A DNA stretch of 64,000 nucleotides, from the NCBI RefSeq assembly GCF_026745355.1, contig NC_079205.1:44907558-44971557 (forward strand), written 5' to 3'. The position numbers and the translations under genes were made by a program. Below, piece after piece: positions 35,521 through 47,056 of this stretch; position 1 is the first letter of the stretch, and every line of letters starts with the position of its first letter. This DNA comes from Beta vulgaris subsp. vulgaris. Taxonomy: Eukaryota > Streptophyta > Magnoliopsida > Caryophyllales > Amaranthaceae. The notes beneath the pieces are model-generated. The model was given only the letters and a program-made list of their open reading frames with translations. It searched no databases and had not been told where the DNA came from.

Positions 35521-36506
35521 GGAGCTGTGATAAAACGCTAGCAGCTAGCGTTTTAATTTGTCAATAGGAGGACTCAAAAGCAAATAGAGGAGTGGGAAGG
35601 AATTTGGCAGAGAAAAAAAAAGCTAGCATCCATGTGTCAACATGTAATTAGCACACATGTCACAATATTGTTTATCCAAAACAAATTACTTTTTGCAATT
35701 TTTAAACTTGTATATCTCAAGAAATATATTTTAGAAAAAAATAAAAAATATACCAATATTTATATATTTTTATTCTCTACAAATAGACATCCATTTTGAT
35801 ATAATTTCATACAATATTTATTTTACTCTTATCCTTATAACACACTTGTATCTTGTTATTACAATGCACCTGTTTTATGTTAACATACACTTGTTTCTTA
35901 TTACCATACACTTGTTTTTTAATACAATACACTTGTTTGTTGTTGAAATACATTTGTTTTTTATAACACACTTGTTTCTTATTATTACAATACACCTGTT
36001 TCTCGTTAACATACACTTGTTTCTTGTTAACATACACTTGTTTCTTATTATTACAATACACCTGTTTCTCGTTAACATACACTTGTTTCTTGTTAACATA
36101 CACTTGTTTCCCCATACAATACACTTGTTGCTTGTTAAAATACATTTGTTTCTTATAACAATAAACTTGTTTGACGTAAGGTAATTAAAACTGATATGAA
36201 TTTTAAAACTGATATATGATGAAATTATATCAAAATGGATGTCTATTTGTAGAGAATAAAAATATATGAATATTAGTATATTTTTATTTTTTTCTAAAAT
36301 ATATTTCTTGAGATATACAAGTTTAAAAATTGCAAAAATTAATTTGTTTTGGATAAACAATATTATGACATGTGTGCTAATTACATGTTGACACATGGAT
36401 GCTAGCTTTTTTTTTCTTTGCCAAATTCCTTCCCACTCCTCTATTTGCTCTTGAGTCCTCCTATTGACAAATTAAAACGCTAGCTGCTAGCGTTTCATCA
36501 CTCCTC
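35521..36506. mobile_element. Foldback MULE with about 300-bp inverted repeats (986 bp)
   Basis: The outer about 300 bp at each end are reverse complements at about 95% identity. They are flanked by a perfect 9-bp duplication, tatatacta (35512-35520 and 36507-36515). Near each tip lies a 21-bp palindrome, AAACGCTAGC-A-GCTAGCGTTT, so every end can fold into its own hairpin as well as pair with the other end. The centre is only a tandem array. It sits in an intron-like position of the Transposase_24 gene. Confidence 0.92.
35846..36175. repeat. 21-bp minisatellite inside the foldback MULE (about 15 units)
   Basis: Units resemble CACTTGTTTCTTGTTAACATA, with variants of 18-24 bp. Long open frames on both strands (NIHLF... 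and NKCML... repeats) arise because the unit is a multiple of three without stops. I do not treat them as genes. Confidence 0.95.
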
Positions 36507-37556
36507 TATATACTAGTATTATTTTTACTCGTGTATTTTTCAGGCAAGATTTCTTTATCCAAAAGCTAGTGAGTATTGAATATTAAAATTAGTTGGATTG
36601 AAATGGAAGGATTACAAGTGTTACTTGAAAGTAAAATATTATAATAACGATGAAGACATTACCATTTTGCATAATCGGTGTCCAATAGATGTAGATAATA
36701 ATCAGCGGATTAGCCGTTTTAATTGCTGGAGATCCGATGAGGGACATGTCTGTTTATTTGTATTCATTTCTTTAAAGGTGTTGAGATGATTTTGTGAATT
36801 GTGAACCATGACATGTACATTCTTATGCATGCTAATGCTTCAATTTTCACAGAAGAGAAGCAAACGGGGAAAAGAATCACTTGCAAAGGCTAAAGCAAAG
36901 CCAGTCTCTACAACTGGTACAAAGAGTCATGCTCGTGTTCGTGTAGAATTGGTAAAGTTTTTGATTTTTTTTATTTGTGTACATATTTATTCTTCCCTAC
37001 CATATTCTAACATCTTATCCTAATTTGATATATTTTAAAGAAACAAAGGTTGAATAGGAGTCCAACACGAACTGAACTTTATTTAGAGTGTCACCAACAT
37101 GAAAATGAAGCAGAAATTATGGTGCGCGTCTATGATCTTACATGTGACTTATAATTTGCATATCAATATCAAATAATCTTATGTTGACGAGTTATTTTAA
37201 TTCATTAAGTTTGTTGTATATTTGATTTGTAGAATCAAAGTAAGAACATTGTTGCTGAACAAGGGGACCAATCAATTAACTTAGTTAATGATCCTGTTTC
37301 AAAAGTATTGGGCAAGGACAAATATGATCACGTTCGTAATTTAGGATTGTTAGGTGTTAAGCCATCAAATTTTGTAGAACCTTCGAATCCTTCCTCTTGT
37401 AAAGGCTTAAGGATGTCCTCCAAAGATGAAGGAGCAATATTGTATCATCTACGCGAACTAAGGAGGTGTGTTAAAAATCAAGGGGAAACGATATTGAAGC
37501 TGAAAAGGAAGCTCCAAGAGAATTTAGTTTCAGACTTGGATGATTCTTAATTTGAT

Positions 37557-38445
37557 GACTTAAGTGATGACTTAACTGAATCTGGTTCAGATGGTACTGA
37601 TTCTAACCAAGAAGAAGATTTTGACATCCCTACGGTTGATAAGGTACGATCAAACCTTCTTTTTCTAATGTAATTACAAATGTAGGATTGTATAGAGCTA
37701 CAATTGAGGTCATTTACGTTGTTGAAGAAAGATAGTACTCCTATGGTGAAATAGGAATAAAAAATCCTTGTTTGTTGTGTAAATGTGTGTAATTGAGTTG
37801 AAATTATGTCTATGTCAATGTTGGGATTGATATTCTTTGTGTACAAGTTTGGAAAACAACTTCGAGTTGTTTAGACTAACAACTTTAATGGGGAGGTGCT
37901 GTCTAAATTTCTGCAAAATATGCACCTTTACGAGGATATGCTACCCAAACTTTCGCAAAAATACTCATGCATGGACATTTGTCATATGATTCATACATGT
38001 TCTACGCTAATTGTTAGTTTTATGCTTGTTGTATGTAGGCTGCTAATAAAGCTTCATCGTCTGGAAATGACAACTCTCATTAATTATCTAATTAGTTAGT
38101 TGGATTTTTGTCGAAAGGTAACAATCCTAGTAGATCTTATTTATTGTTTGTTAAACTAGTATGTTGCGTGTTTGTGGCCTTTTGGTAATTACTTTTGTTG
38201 ACATTTTTTTGCCCCTCAGATTAATTTTTGATGCACCAAAACGAAAAAGTGAATGTTGAAGATTTGAGGACATTGGAACTTCTGTTTGGGTACAAGAATG
38301 AAGATATATTAAGTTTTGTTATTATTTAGTTGGATTATAAATTTTAACATTTGTTGTTCTACATACATTAGGTTGTACCTTGAGTTTGCCTAAATGAGTT
38401 AGACTTTTTGGTTATTTTTAGTTTGAAGATTCTTTATATGGAGTA
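37557..38445 (+). other. 3' region of the outer CACTA element, non-coding
   Basis: An acidic coding tail may extend slightly (about 37560-37640, SDDLTESGSDGTDSN after a stop). Beyond it the DNA is AT-rich with no recognised domain and no CACTA right end. Confidence 0.4.
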
Positions 38446-39118
38446 TTTTTTTTGGTAAAATGTAAGTGTATTATCAAATTAGCACTAAATGCTCCACCAT
38501 TACAACCTAAGGAGTTACAGTATACTACTGCAACAAACAATCACAGCAACTACATCACAAAACATCCAAAATACAAGCAACCATCAACCAATATACAAGA
38601 ACAGGCCTCAAGCCAAAACTCTTACAGGAACTACACTAGCTAAGACAATTACTCACTAGTTGATGAAACCAGCATTTATCATCATCAGACCAGTTAAGCT
38701 CCACAAAACTTTTGAATCTACCACAAACATCAAGTTGAACTTTTTTACTAGTAACTTGTGGGTGAGTAACAGCTGCATTCCATAAAGAAAAGTTCCTTGC
38801 TTTCCACAAATGGTATACCATAGCAGCCACAATAGTATAACAAACCTTCCTCCTTTGCTTACTAGTGAACTTCCTACCCCATTTTCTCCATGTTGTACTC
38901 AAGCTATCCTGCTGAGTGATACCCAGCCCCAACCATACCAAGATATATCTTCGAACTTTATCACTGTATGGGCACTGAAAAAATAAATGCTGACAAGAAT
39001 CTTCCCCTGAGTCACATAAAAGGCATTCAGTGTTATCACATAATCTGGCTCTTGCTAATGATATTTTTGGTTCACTTGCAAATGTTAAACCAATTTGTAA
39101 TTTTAGAATTGAGATCAT
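38446..39118 (-). pseudogene. LINE 3' end (zinc-binding domain), 5' truncated
   Basis: An open minus-strand frame (39118-38636) carries the end of zf-RVT (LARARLCDNTECLLCDSGED, CQHLFFQCPYSDKVRR) and the LINE C-terminus (VYHLWKARNFSLW). The 3' end is a run of T at 38446-38453 on the plus strand, that is a poly(A) tail. Only about 670 bp inserted. Confidence 0.8.
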
Positions 39119-40195
39119 AAATTAACTCTAGCAGCACTTTAAAAGTGTGGAAAGAATTATACGATATAATGTTACAAGAGAGCAATTCAAAACAAAGGAA
39201 CACCTTAAAGATTTAGAAGAAAAGAAGAGTTATGATCACAAGAATTAAATGTCCTTCTCTAATTAGAGCAAGGACGATGAACCCTGAAGGACATTATAAG
39301 CCGTAATAAAGTAGCATATTGGTAAGGCTAAAATTGTCAACAACTACCTAATATATATCACTTTTCATAAACAACTACCTAATATAAAACTTTTTTAATT
39401 CAACTACCTAATATAGCTATTCCGTCAACATAACACTACCAAAATCGTTAACTTTTGAATATTCCGTTAACTTTTCGAAAATCCCCAATTACATGAACCG
39501 TAACTTTAACAATTTCAAACCCCATTTTAATAAATCTTAATTTCATCAATTTTCCCCCAAATCCCAATTTATAAACCCATATTTCATTAATTTCCCAAAA
39601 ACCCCAATTTCTAAACCCTTATTTGTTAAGTAATTGGGGATTTCATCAATTTTCCTTAAGTAGAAATGCTCCACCAAAATTCATGGATGAAAATACATAT
39701 TTGAGCTTCCTCCATGCAGTGAAAGTTTAACCGAATCTTTCAAAATAATCCCAGATTTTTGGGGGTTTTGAGCATTTTTTTAGGTGGGCTTTTTACCATA
39801 TGGCTTGGCAGCATCTTAATGGGTATTTTGGTTGTGCAGGTGCTGGTGATTGTTGTTAATTTGGTGATATTTACATTGGATTTTGGATGGATTTTGGATT
39901 GAATCATGATGGTCTTTTTGGTTTACTTAAAATTTGTTATAGAAACCCACTATATATTTGTCTTCCTATACTATATCAGCTATATACCCTGTAGCACACA
40001 TCACACACTATATCATAAAGAAAGCCACTATATGATATATAAACACATTGTATCACATATAAACCCACTATATATTTGTATACTTATACTAACAAAAACT
40101 TTCGTCATAAAAAACATGTGTAAACCAATTATAAAAATCAAAACCACAATTTAAAAAACATAATTATTTTTCACCAATTCAACACCATAATCTAG
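39119..40195. other. Non-coding DNA with repeated CAACTACCTAATATA motifs
   Basis: The motif aactacctaatata occurs three times at 39346-39418. The stretch may be the end of a MULE or other repeat belonging to the gene remnant that follows, but no partner end was found. Confidence 0.3.
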
Positions 40196-41239
40196 TTTTG
40201 GAATTTTATTTATTTCTTCAACTTGTAACTTCCAACACTTGATCAACTCATCGATGCGTTTAGCATCAGTTCCATCTTCCAGCACATTAAACAACGTAAT
40301 CTGCAAGATAAAAACTCATGTTAATACAAAATAATTCAACACATAAATATATTACAAAAAGTTCTAAAACTCTTTGAAGAAGTAAAGTAAAACTTTTTTG
40401 GAGAAGAAGAGAGACTGAGTTCATGGATATTCAGCATTCTTGAAAAATTATCTATCACCGACTCAAATATTTCAGTCTCACTACCAACCATCCTAATCTC
40501 ACTAAAAATAATTTTCAATAATAATAATCTATCACTGATTCAATTATCTATCAAGAATATTTTCAATAAAAATAATACGTTAAATAAATTTCATTCAATA
40601 TTTACCTGCCAACTAAAGAATCTTGATTTTTAGAAAAATAATCAACAACCTCCCTTAAAAATATTGGTAAATCTTCCATCACGTTTTCAAACTTCTTCAT
40701 CATCTTTGAAATATGAGTGAAAGCATTCTTAACTGCATAATCATCCAACCTTAATGTTGACTTTGTTGGACCCCTAGAAAAAACACCTTGGAAAGCAATC
40801 CATGAATTCTCCACACACATGAATTCACTTGCATCATAAAAAACGTTGTTGATGATGCCAGTGCTCTTTTTGACTCAATTGAGTCACAATAAAGCTAGGA
40901 AAGGCAGTAGTTGAAAGATAGAAACTTCATCCTAACCAGAAGGCAAATCCTTCACAGCACAAGCCTAATGATACCAACTCATCAAAGAACTTCTGATAAA
41001 ATGAATTTGACAAAATATTGTCAAGATTATCTTCGGAAGGATTATCAATAGAAGAAGGATTATCAATAGAAGAAGGATTACCAGCCACAAAAGAGGCTTT
41101 CAAACTCTTAAAAGCATCAATTTTGCAAAGGGAGGCAACTTCTAAATCCATCTTCCAGATCAACCACAAAGCATGAAGCTTCTAAACAAATCAAAACATA
41201 TAGAATTAATTTGTAATATTCCATATGTAAATAGGTAAA

Positions 41240-41645
41240 AAAATACTCTATATCGAAACAAAACCAACTATATGATACTAACACCAACTAAATCAGAGTA
41301 GAAACACACTATGTCATCAGTATACCACTAACAAAAAGTAACAATAAAGCACCTACATTATACCACATACAAAATACACTATATCATATAAAACAACATT
41401 ATATAACTCAAAACTATACTATATCAAAAGTGAATATTATTCTAAATTTGTATAAGGCACTACAAGACAGAAACACTATAGTATACACTATGTCACATTC
41501 AAACACACTAAATCACATACAACCACACTATATCAAATACAACCACACAATATCACATTCCACTACTATCACAAAACCACACTATACCGTATACAATCAC
41601 ACTATATCACTCCAAACTACACTATATCACAAACTGAACATCATT
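41240..41645. repeat. Degenerate minisatellite, CACACTATATCA core
   Basis: At least a dozen units of about 16-20 bp with the core CACACTATATCACAT lie in an intron-like gap of the gene remnant. A smaller patch with the same core is at about 39940-40080, in the opposite half of the remnant. Confidence 0.65.
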
Positions 41646-42093
41646 CTAAAATTTAAAATTTACATATTTATCTTTGCCCGTACTTTCTTCATCAGTGAGG
41701 CTTCCGGCTGGAACTTAAACTGAATATATGAAGCTTGGCTTTCACCTTCCTCTTTGGCACAACCTTTTCTTCTTCACTTTCGAAATCATCAGTTGTAACA
41801 AAACGTGGTACAACCTGAACTTCAATTTTTTTTAGCCGGCTTCATCCGGGAGAAATCAACATGCCCATCATTGTTGAAGTAAAACTTATAGCTTATCATA
41901 TAAGTATCATCCAGCAACTCAATTACATACTTATCACATCTTACTTCAAGATAATTTCTCCTCTGAATTTAGTTATTGTCCTAATGACTCAACAGAGGCA
42001 GGTGAGTTGGAGGCAAACCATCACCAATCTGTAGGTGATGGAACTAAATAAACTCCAACAATATGACACAACCATTAAATTGACCTCGATATC

Positions 42094-43001
42094 CTTTATC
42101 GAACAATGAATTCTTGTACCAACCGTATCATGCTTCAACCTCTCCAACATATACTTACACCATTTCGAAGAAGTAATTGTACGACCTCATTCACAAAAAA
42201 CATAAGTCTCAAATCTAGTGTGTTATTTGCAACTGGAGTTACAAAAAGAAGAGAAAGCAAATAACACATACAACTTTCTAAACATCTCCCCACCATTAAC
42301 TAGTCTAACTAACTCAACGAGAACATCGGTCATAGGAATTTACCCTTTATCTCGATCAACTCCAAAATACTCTTTCCAATTAGCTTTCAATTGAAAATGC
42401 GGATTATCGGCATTAGCTCCCTTAGAGACATCAACAACATCGTGTATTTTACATAGAGGAAACTGAAAGACATCATAAACATCGCAATGGTTAACCTCAA
42501 ACTCTTTGCCATAACCAACCTTAAACATACAAGAAACACCGTCAACCTTTTATCGAACAATGAATTCTTGTACCAACCGTATCATGCTTCAACCTCTCCA
42601 ACACATACTTACACCATTTCAAAGAAGTAATTGTACGACCTCATTCACAACAACCATAAGTCTCAAATCTAGTGTGTTATTTGCAATTGGAGTTACAAAA
42701 AGAAGAGAAAGCAAATAACACATATAACTTTCTAAACATCTCCCCACCATTAACTAGTCTAACCAACTGAACGAGAACATCGGTCATAGGAATTTACCCT
42801 TTATCTCGATCAACTCCAAAATACTCTTTCCAATTAGCTTTCAATTGAAAATGCGGATTATCGGCACTAGCTCCCTTAGAGACATCAACAACATCGTGTA
42901 TTTTACATAGAGGAAACTGAAACACATCATAAACATCGCAATGGTTAACCTCAAACTCTTTGCCATAACCAACCTTAAACATACAAGAGAAACACCGTCA
43001 A
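42094..43001. repeat. Tandem duplication, two units of 454 bp
   Basis: The units 42094-42547 and 42548-43001 start at tttatcgaacaatgaattc and end at caagaaacaccgtcaa. They differ by only a handful of bases, so the duplication is much younger than the decay of the gene it lies in. Confidence 0.9.
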
Positions 43002-43032
43002 ACCATTCAACCAACGATCAACTCAAAGAATA

Positions 43033-43692
43033 TACTAGTGGAAAAAACCATATATGTCACTTAGTAGCAGATGCGGTTTTACAAAAATTGCATCCAAAAA
43101 TCATCCTTGAAAATGGAGGAAAAGATAGGAGTAAAATCTGATGCGGTTCTCTTGTGGAATGCACCAGATTGAAAAAGGCGTTGCGGTTTTGGGAACCGCA
43201 TCAGAAAATTGGCTTTTTAATCACACAGCCTAGCTCCCCCCCCTTGTTTTCTCATCCACCCAATTTAAATCACGCTGCCTAACCCAATTTCATTAAAACT
43301 CGCGAGGCCCAACTCTCCCCTTGTTATGTCGTTCGACATTTTCATCATTTTCATTTCTCATCAGGAAAATAATTAGGGTTTCTCTTTCTCCATCTTCCCT
43401 TCTCTTGTGCACACCAACACCAATTGCGGCTGCAAAGCTTCGATTTAAGTGTTTCTTGCATTCAAATTTTACCCCATGCTGAACTAAAACATGTAAGTAG
43501 CTTTAATTTTTTTTTTCGATTTTTAATTGATTTGGTTCGAAAACTTGAATTTTGCTAGTGAATCATCTTTGATGGTTTAGTATTTAATTTCTGTCGTTTG
43601 GTGAATTTCAATCATAAGCTGCTTGAGATGGCTGGAACCGAGGTCCCCGGACAGCTCAATTCAAGGACTGATAAAGTTGGTGAGCAATAGTG
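43033..43692. mobile_element. CACTA-like remnant with GATGCGGTT motifs
   Basis: The left side reads TACTAGTGGAAAAAACCA, one base off a CACTA tip. It is followed by paired GATGCGGTT / AACCGCATC motifs (43065-43205) and a CT-rich leader-like block (43330-43440). A tagtg occurs at 43688-43692, but it lacks a matching subterminal region and target duplication, so the right end is uncertain. Confidence 0.5.
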
Positions 43693-43714
43693 GAGGCTCT
43701 AGGTTCAGGCACCA

Positions 43715-43985
43715 AGTGAAAAATTGTTATGATCTGTGCTGCTGCATATCAGATTTAGTGGGATAGAAATGACATTCTTTGGAATAGTAAGATACATATG
43801 GTGTCTAAACAAGTGTATATAATTAAACCCACAAGTATAGATAGAATTTATAGTGTTTTACCAAAGAAAATATCTACGAGTGACAGAATGTAGTTAAGAG
43901 AACTCAGGCATACAATGTGATTAGGTTCTCTTGGTGTAGGTTGTAAAGTTTTTTGATATGAATATAACTCTTAATTACTTAGCAA
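43715..43985 (+). pseudogene. LINE 3' end (C-terminal region)
   Basis: The sequence keeps WDRNDILWNSKIHMVSKQVY, matching the LINE C-terminus also seen at 56750-56890. It runs into a (TA)n tract where a poly(A) tail would be expected. Confidence 0.55.

Positions 43986-43987
<2 letters not shown>

Positions 43988-44037
<50 letters not shown>
43988..44037. repeat. (TA)n microsatellite
   Basis: About 24 uninterrupted TA units directly after the LINE 3' end. Confidence 0.95.
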
Positions 44038-44040
<3 letters not shown>

Positions 44041-44586
44041 CTCTTTTAGGAATAATTGACTCTTACGACACTTGGAATAATTTTTAATTTTCTTTTGTCA
44101 GACACACTTAGAAAAAGAAATATTTCGATCTATTTATAAGCAACCAAATATTGAATAATTCTTTAGTAACTTCCTACAATTTAGACCACTAACTCCATGT
44201 TTGTTTAACTTAGGAACCAAGGACTACTAACTTCACTAACTACTCAAACATGATACTCAGAAGGACTTGAAAATTTAATAAAAGTGATAAATTAATAAAT
44301 GTGCACTTCTATTATTTTATTTTAACTAAAAACCTTTCGATAAAACTAATTAAATAATCATAAGTTAATTGAGATAATTTTCCTAAAAATGCTCTAAAAA
44401 AGATATATGATGAAATATTTTCATTTATATATCTAAAACAAAATCTCATTTAAAATCTATCTACTAACTTATTTCCTAACATTAAAAATACATATTTTAG
44501 AACTCTTGGAAATATCTACTAACTAACTAACTCTTCTAAAATACATGTTATAAGATATAATTATTAATTCCTTAGACACATTTTCA
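44041..44586. other. AT-rich DNA, nothing recognised
   Basis: No feature supported. Confidence 0.4.
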
Positions 44587-45263
44587 TAGGGCTTTTCATT
44601 GAAAAAGCGAAACAGAAAAACTGTTCAGTGATATCGAAAAACCAGTCAAAATGAGTGGATTTGTAGCTATAAAAAAAGTGTTAGCAATACAATTACCGAA
44701 CTTATAAAACTAACGATTAAATAGTACGGTACGATTATGTTTTTTTAAATGAATGGTTAACCGAAAAATCGAAATATTTTTTTTGTCTATCACATTATTG
44801 TGACACATTATCCAACAATTACATTATTAATATTTGTTACTCGATAACAACAATTAGAGGAAGTATGTAATTGTTTGAAAACATTAAATCTAATATAAAC
44901 ACTAGAATTAGGGAATAGAGTGAACTGTTAGTGTTAACTAAGTTTTTTAATGGATTTATTATTCAATTTATAATACATTTTATATCAGAGTATATGTAAT
45001 ATTAAATTATATATAAAATAGAAAATTTATGTGTACGTTAAGTAAAAAATAATAGTATAACTTGAGATCGGGTAATGGTTAAACGAAAAATCGTATCGAA
45101 ACAATGGTTAACTACTTATGTGGTAGACTATCAAAAAACAAAAATACTGCCTAGGTAGTAACTAGTGCAAACGGTTACGGTTCGCAATAAGAGTGAACCT
45201 AAACTTCTGGTTACCGAACCAAAATGTCCTTTCGTGACGGTTAACCACCCATTAACACCCCTA
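44587..45263. mobile_element. hAT-type MITE (677 bp)
   Basis: The left end TAGGGCTTTTCATTGAAAAA and the reversed right end TAGGGGTGTTAATGGGTGGT form an imperfect inverted repeat of hAT type. Flanks cattttca (44579-44586) and catattta (45264-45271) are an 8-bp duplication with two mismatches. Interior motifs AACGGTTA/CGGTTAACC recur near both ends. Confidence 0.6.
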
Positions 45264-45340
45264 CATATTTAATTAAGTCGACATAGTGTGATCCTAAATC
45301 ATGTCACTTACACCACGTGCGAGGGACAATTTCCATATTG

Positions 45341-45667
45341 CGGTGGAAATGATGCGAGTCGAGCTCGAGTTTGACTATACTATACTCGAACTCAAGATCT
45401 CATACCTAAACTAGAGCTTGAGTCACTCAATGTACTTTTCTTCATATATTTTTTTTTAAAAAAAAAAGTTTAAAAAAAGTTTAAACTTTCTAAAAATAAT
45501 AAGAATATATATAATATAATTTTCGAGCATCTCACGAGTTTTTCGAGTTGAGTATGTTGAGTCGAGTTCGAGTTGGAGTCGGGCTTAATCGAGTCGAATT
45601 TTGATCGCATTTTGACACGAATCGAGTTCAAGCAGCTTCGAGCTACCTCGACTCATTACCACCCCTA
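45341..45667. mobile_element. Probable MITE with TCGAGCTCGAG-rich ends
   Basis: The left end CGGTGGAAATGATGCGAGTC and the reversed right end GGGGTGGTAATGAGTCGAGG are inverted repeats rich in GAGTCGAG. A clear target duplication was not found. Confidence 0.45.
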
Positions 45668-46619
45668 TTCTCAAGTAGGTAACATCTCCTTGTTCCTTAA
45701 AAAAATCGCAACTCTTTGTATTGACCATCATTGAATCGATACATGAAGATATATTATAGAACCTAATGCATACTAATATTCACTCCTTGCCTGATTTATT
45801 CATCATTGAGGGATCATCTTTACTTCAATCTTGATTAAGTCATTTCATATTAACTTTGACTTGAATATTCTCTTGTTCTTCAATGATCAACCTTAACTTT
45901 GAATACATAAACATAAACACAAATTATATATTCCCCAAATAAAAGCACCACATATGTATATAATAACTAGTATCTCTTTTGTTAATATATTTATCTTTAA
46001 AACTAAGGGTCAATAGAGGATAAATAGACAATAGCTAATCTAATATAGAATATCATAGTTTGTTATATACATGTAGTTTGTAACTAAAATATCCGACAAA
46101 CAATGTCAATCTTTTAATTAAGTTATTATATTAAAAAAATTATTAAAATTGATCAATGATAAATTTGAAAAGATTATAAAATTTTCACAACCATTTAATT
46201 GAAGTTCTGGCTTATTAACTTAGATGAGAATCCGGTTCACATTATTATACTCCTTATGTTACTCATTAATGTTTCTACTTTGAATCTCGATATTATTTCA
46301 AATAACATAGAACTTTTAATTTTTTCTCAATATATAAGAACAAACATAGTCTTGTGGTGTCTTATTTAATTATTCTTAATCAATACTTATATTTTATTAA
46401 TTTTTTGTAATTTTTAGAAGTACGTAATCACAGATATTTGTAATCAAAGATATGCATTTGTAAATACGCAAGCCAAACTATTAACAACGATAGGGAACAG
46501 AGTGAGTAGGTGCTTTATTGTAATAGTAAAATTTCATGGGGGGGGAATAGATCATGGATGCATATCTATAGTGGGAATAACATTAGTTCAAATATTGAAA
46601 CATAGCTGTCCTAGAGGAA
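45668..46619. other. AT-rich intergenic DNA, nothing recognised
   Basis: No coding or repeat structure was recognised downstream of peptide gene 2. Confidence 0.4.
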
Positions 46620-46733
46620 GAACGAATTATTCACGAGTAACGGGTCAAGAAACATACTTGAAACTAAGCACCTAAAAGAAATCATCTTCATCGAGTGCGC
46701 AGTGCATAGTACTTACAACATATACAGTATACA

Positions 46734-46961
46734 CTAGTATGGTGGAGGAGGGTTAAAGAATCCTCTGTGAACAGGACGTGCTCGTCTTGGGGAAGGCGGG
46801 GAGCGAACTGCTGGTCGCCGTCGGTGCTCGCTATTCGATACTACTGTTCCAGCCACCGGAATGTAATCACCCAATCTTGCAGCCTCAGCAGAAGTTGTAT
46901 GATGTGAAACCAAAAGGCCATTCACCAAGATAAACGTAAGCAAGTACGGCTTAATATCCAT
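46734..46961 (-). CDS. Small secreted peptide precursor, copy 2 (75 aa)
   Basis: The frame is intact, single-exon and starts at the only ATG. A signal peptide (MDIKPYLLTFILVNGLLVSH) is followed by SAEAARLGDYIPVAG, then a basic stretch HRRRPAV, the shared RSPPSP motif, RRARPVHRG and a proline-rich end FFNPPPPY. Compared with copy 1 (5512-5733), AEAAR-x-G right after the signal and RSPPSP in the C-terminal part are conserved while the spacer differs, as in plant peptide-hormone families where only the active part is constrained. No cysteines follow the signal. Role and receptor are unknown; an apoplastic signal is the likeliest reading. IDA-like, PIP and CLE families are alternatives, none matching exactly. 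Confidence 0.62.
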   Translation of the reverse strand: MDIKPYLLTFILVNGLLVSHHTTSAEAARLGDYIPVAGTVVSNSEHRRRPAVRSPPSPRRARPVHRGFFNPPPPY

Positions 46962-47056
46962 TGCCTATATTTACTTGGCTCCTAGCCTGCTGTACTTCAC
47001 TAAAAGATATTGAAGCCTTGATGGTAATTGGTAAGTACGTGACATGCAATTATAAA

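Larger units (their letters stand above)
20009..37556 (+). mobile_element. Outer autonomous-type CACTA (En/Spm) element, decayed, right end not found
   Basis: The left end reads CACTACTATAAAAATAGCCT inside the LINE reverse transcriptase. Subterminal DNA has GCAACAC/AGCACTTTTAAC motifs. It contains the two genes typical of plant CACTA elements, both on the plus strand: TNP2 transposase and a Transposase_24 gene. The reverse of the left end was not found to the right; the element may have been truncated around 37.6-39.2 kb, where a LINE 3' end lies. Large parts of the span belong to later insertions. The right limit given is only the end of recognisable coding sequence. Confidence 0.75.
32690..37556 (+). 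pseudogene. CACTA second gene (Transposase_24 / Ptta-En-Spm type), split twice
   Basis: Exon-like segments follow the order of this family. A start region (32690-32875) is interrupted by a CACTA element and resumes at 34855 (YDYILQGK). KRGKTVLADIWNLPKGQQIV with GNNEMQPVGEDGG follows near 35200-35310. An intron holds a MULE (35521-36506). Then LVGLKWKDYKCYLKVKYY (about 36590), KRGKESLAKAKAKPVSTTGT (about 36860), NRSPTRTELYLECHQHENEA (about 37050) and a last open block to 37550 ending in a coiled-coil-like segment (LYHLRELRRCVKNQGETILK). Such proteins, like En/Spm TNPA, are thought to bind subterminal repeats. Frameshifts are present. Confidence 0.7.
40200..43001 (-). pseudogene. Decayed plant-mobile-domain/DUF1985-like gene
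   Basis: Minus-strand fragments from 43001 down to about 40200 look like the plant family often carried by MULEs: HCDVYDVFQFPLCKIHD, then FGVDRDKG, MTDVLVELVRLVNGGEMFRK, LDLRLMFFVNE and WCKYMLERLKHDT. Later pieces are an acidic/basic linker (FESEEEKVVPKRKVKAKL, about 41790-41730) and two unassigned helical pieces (41169-40930; 40820-40602, RLDDYAVKNAFTHISKMMKK). The similarity is to the N-terminal part of proteins that can end in an Ulp1-like protease; no protease is seen here. Stops and a tandem duplication break it. The family call is tentative. Confidence 0.4.

Noticed and set aside
35846..36396. Long open frames on both strands
   Set aside because: They are read-throughs of the 21-bp minisatellite and inverted arms; composition and both-strand openness show that they are not genes.
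43033..43692. Complete CACTA element with both ends
   Set aside because: The right tagtg lacks a subterminal motif block and a matching 3-bp duplication; kept as a remnant.
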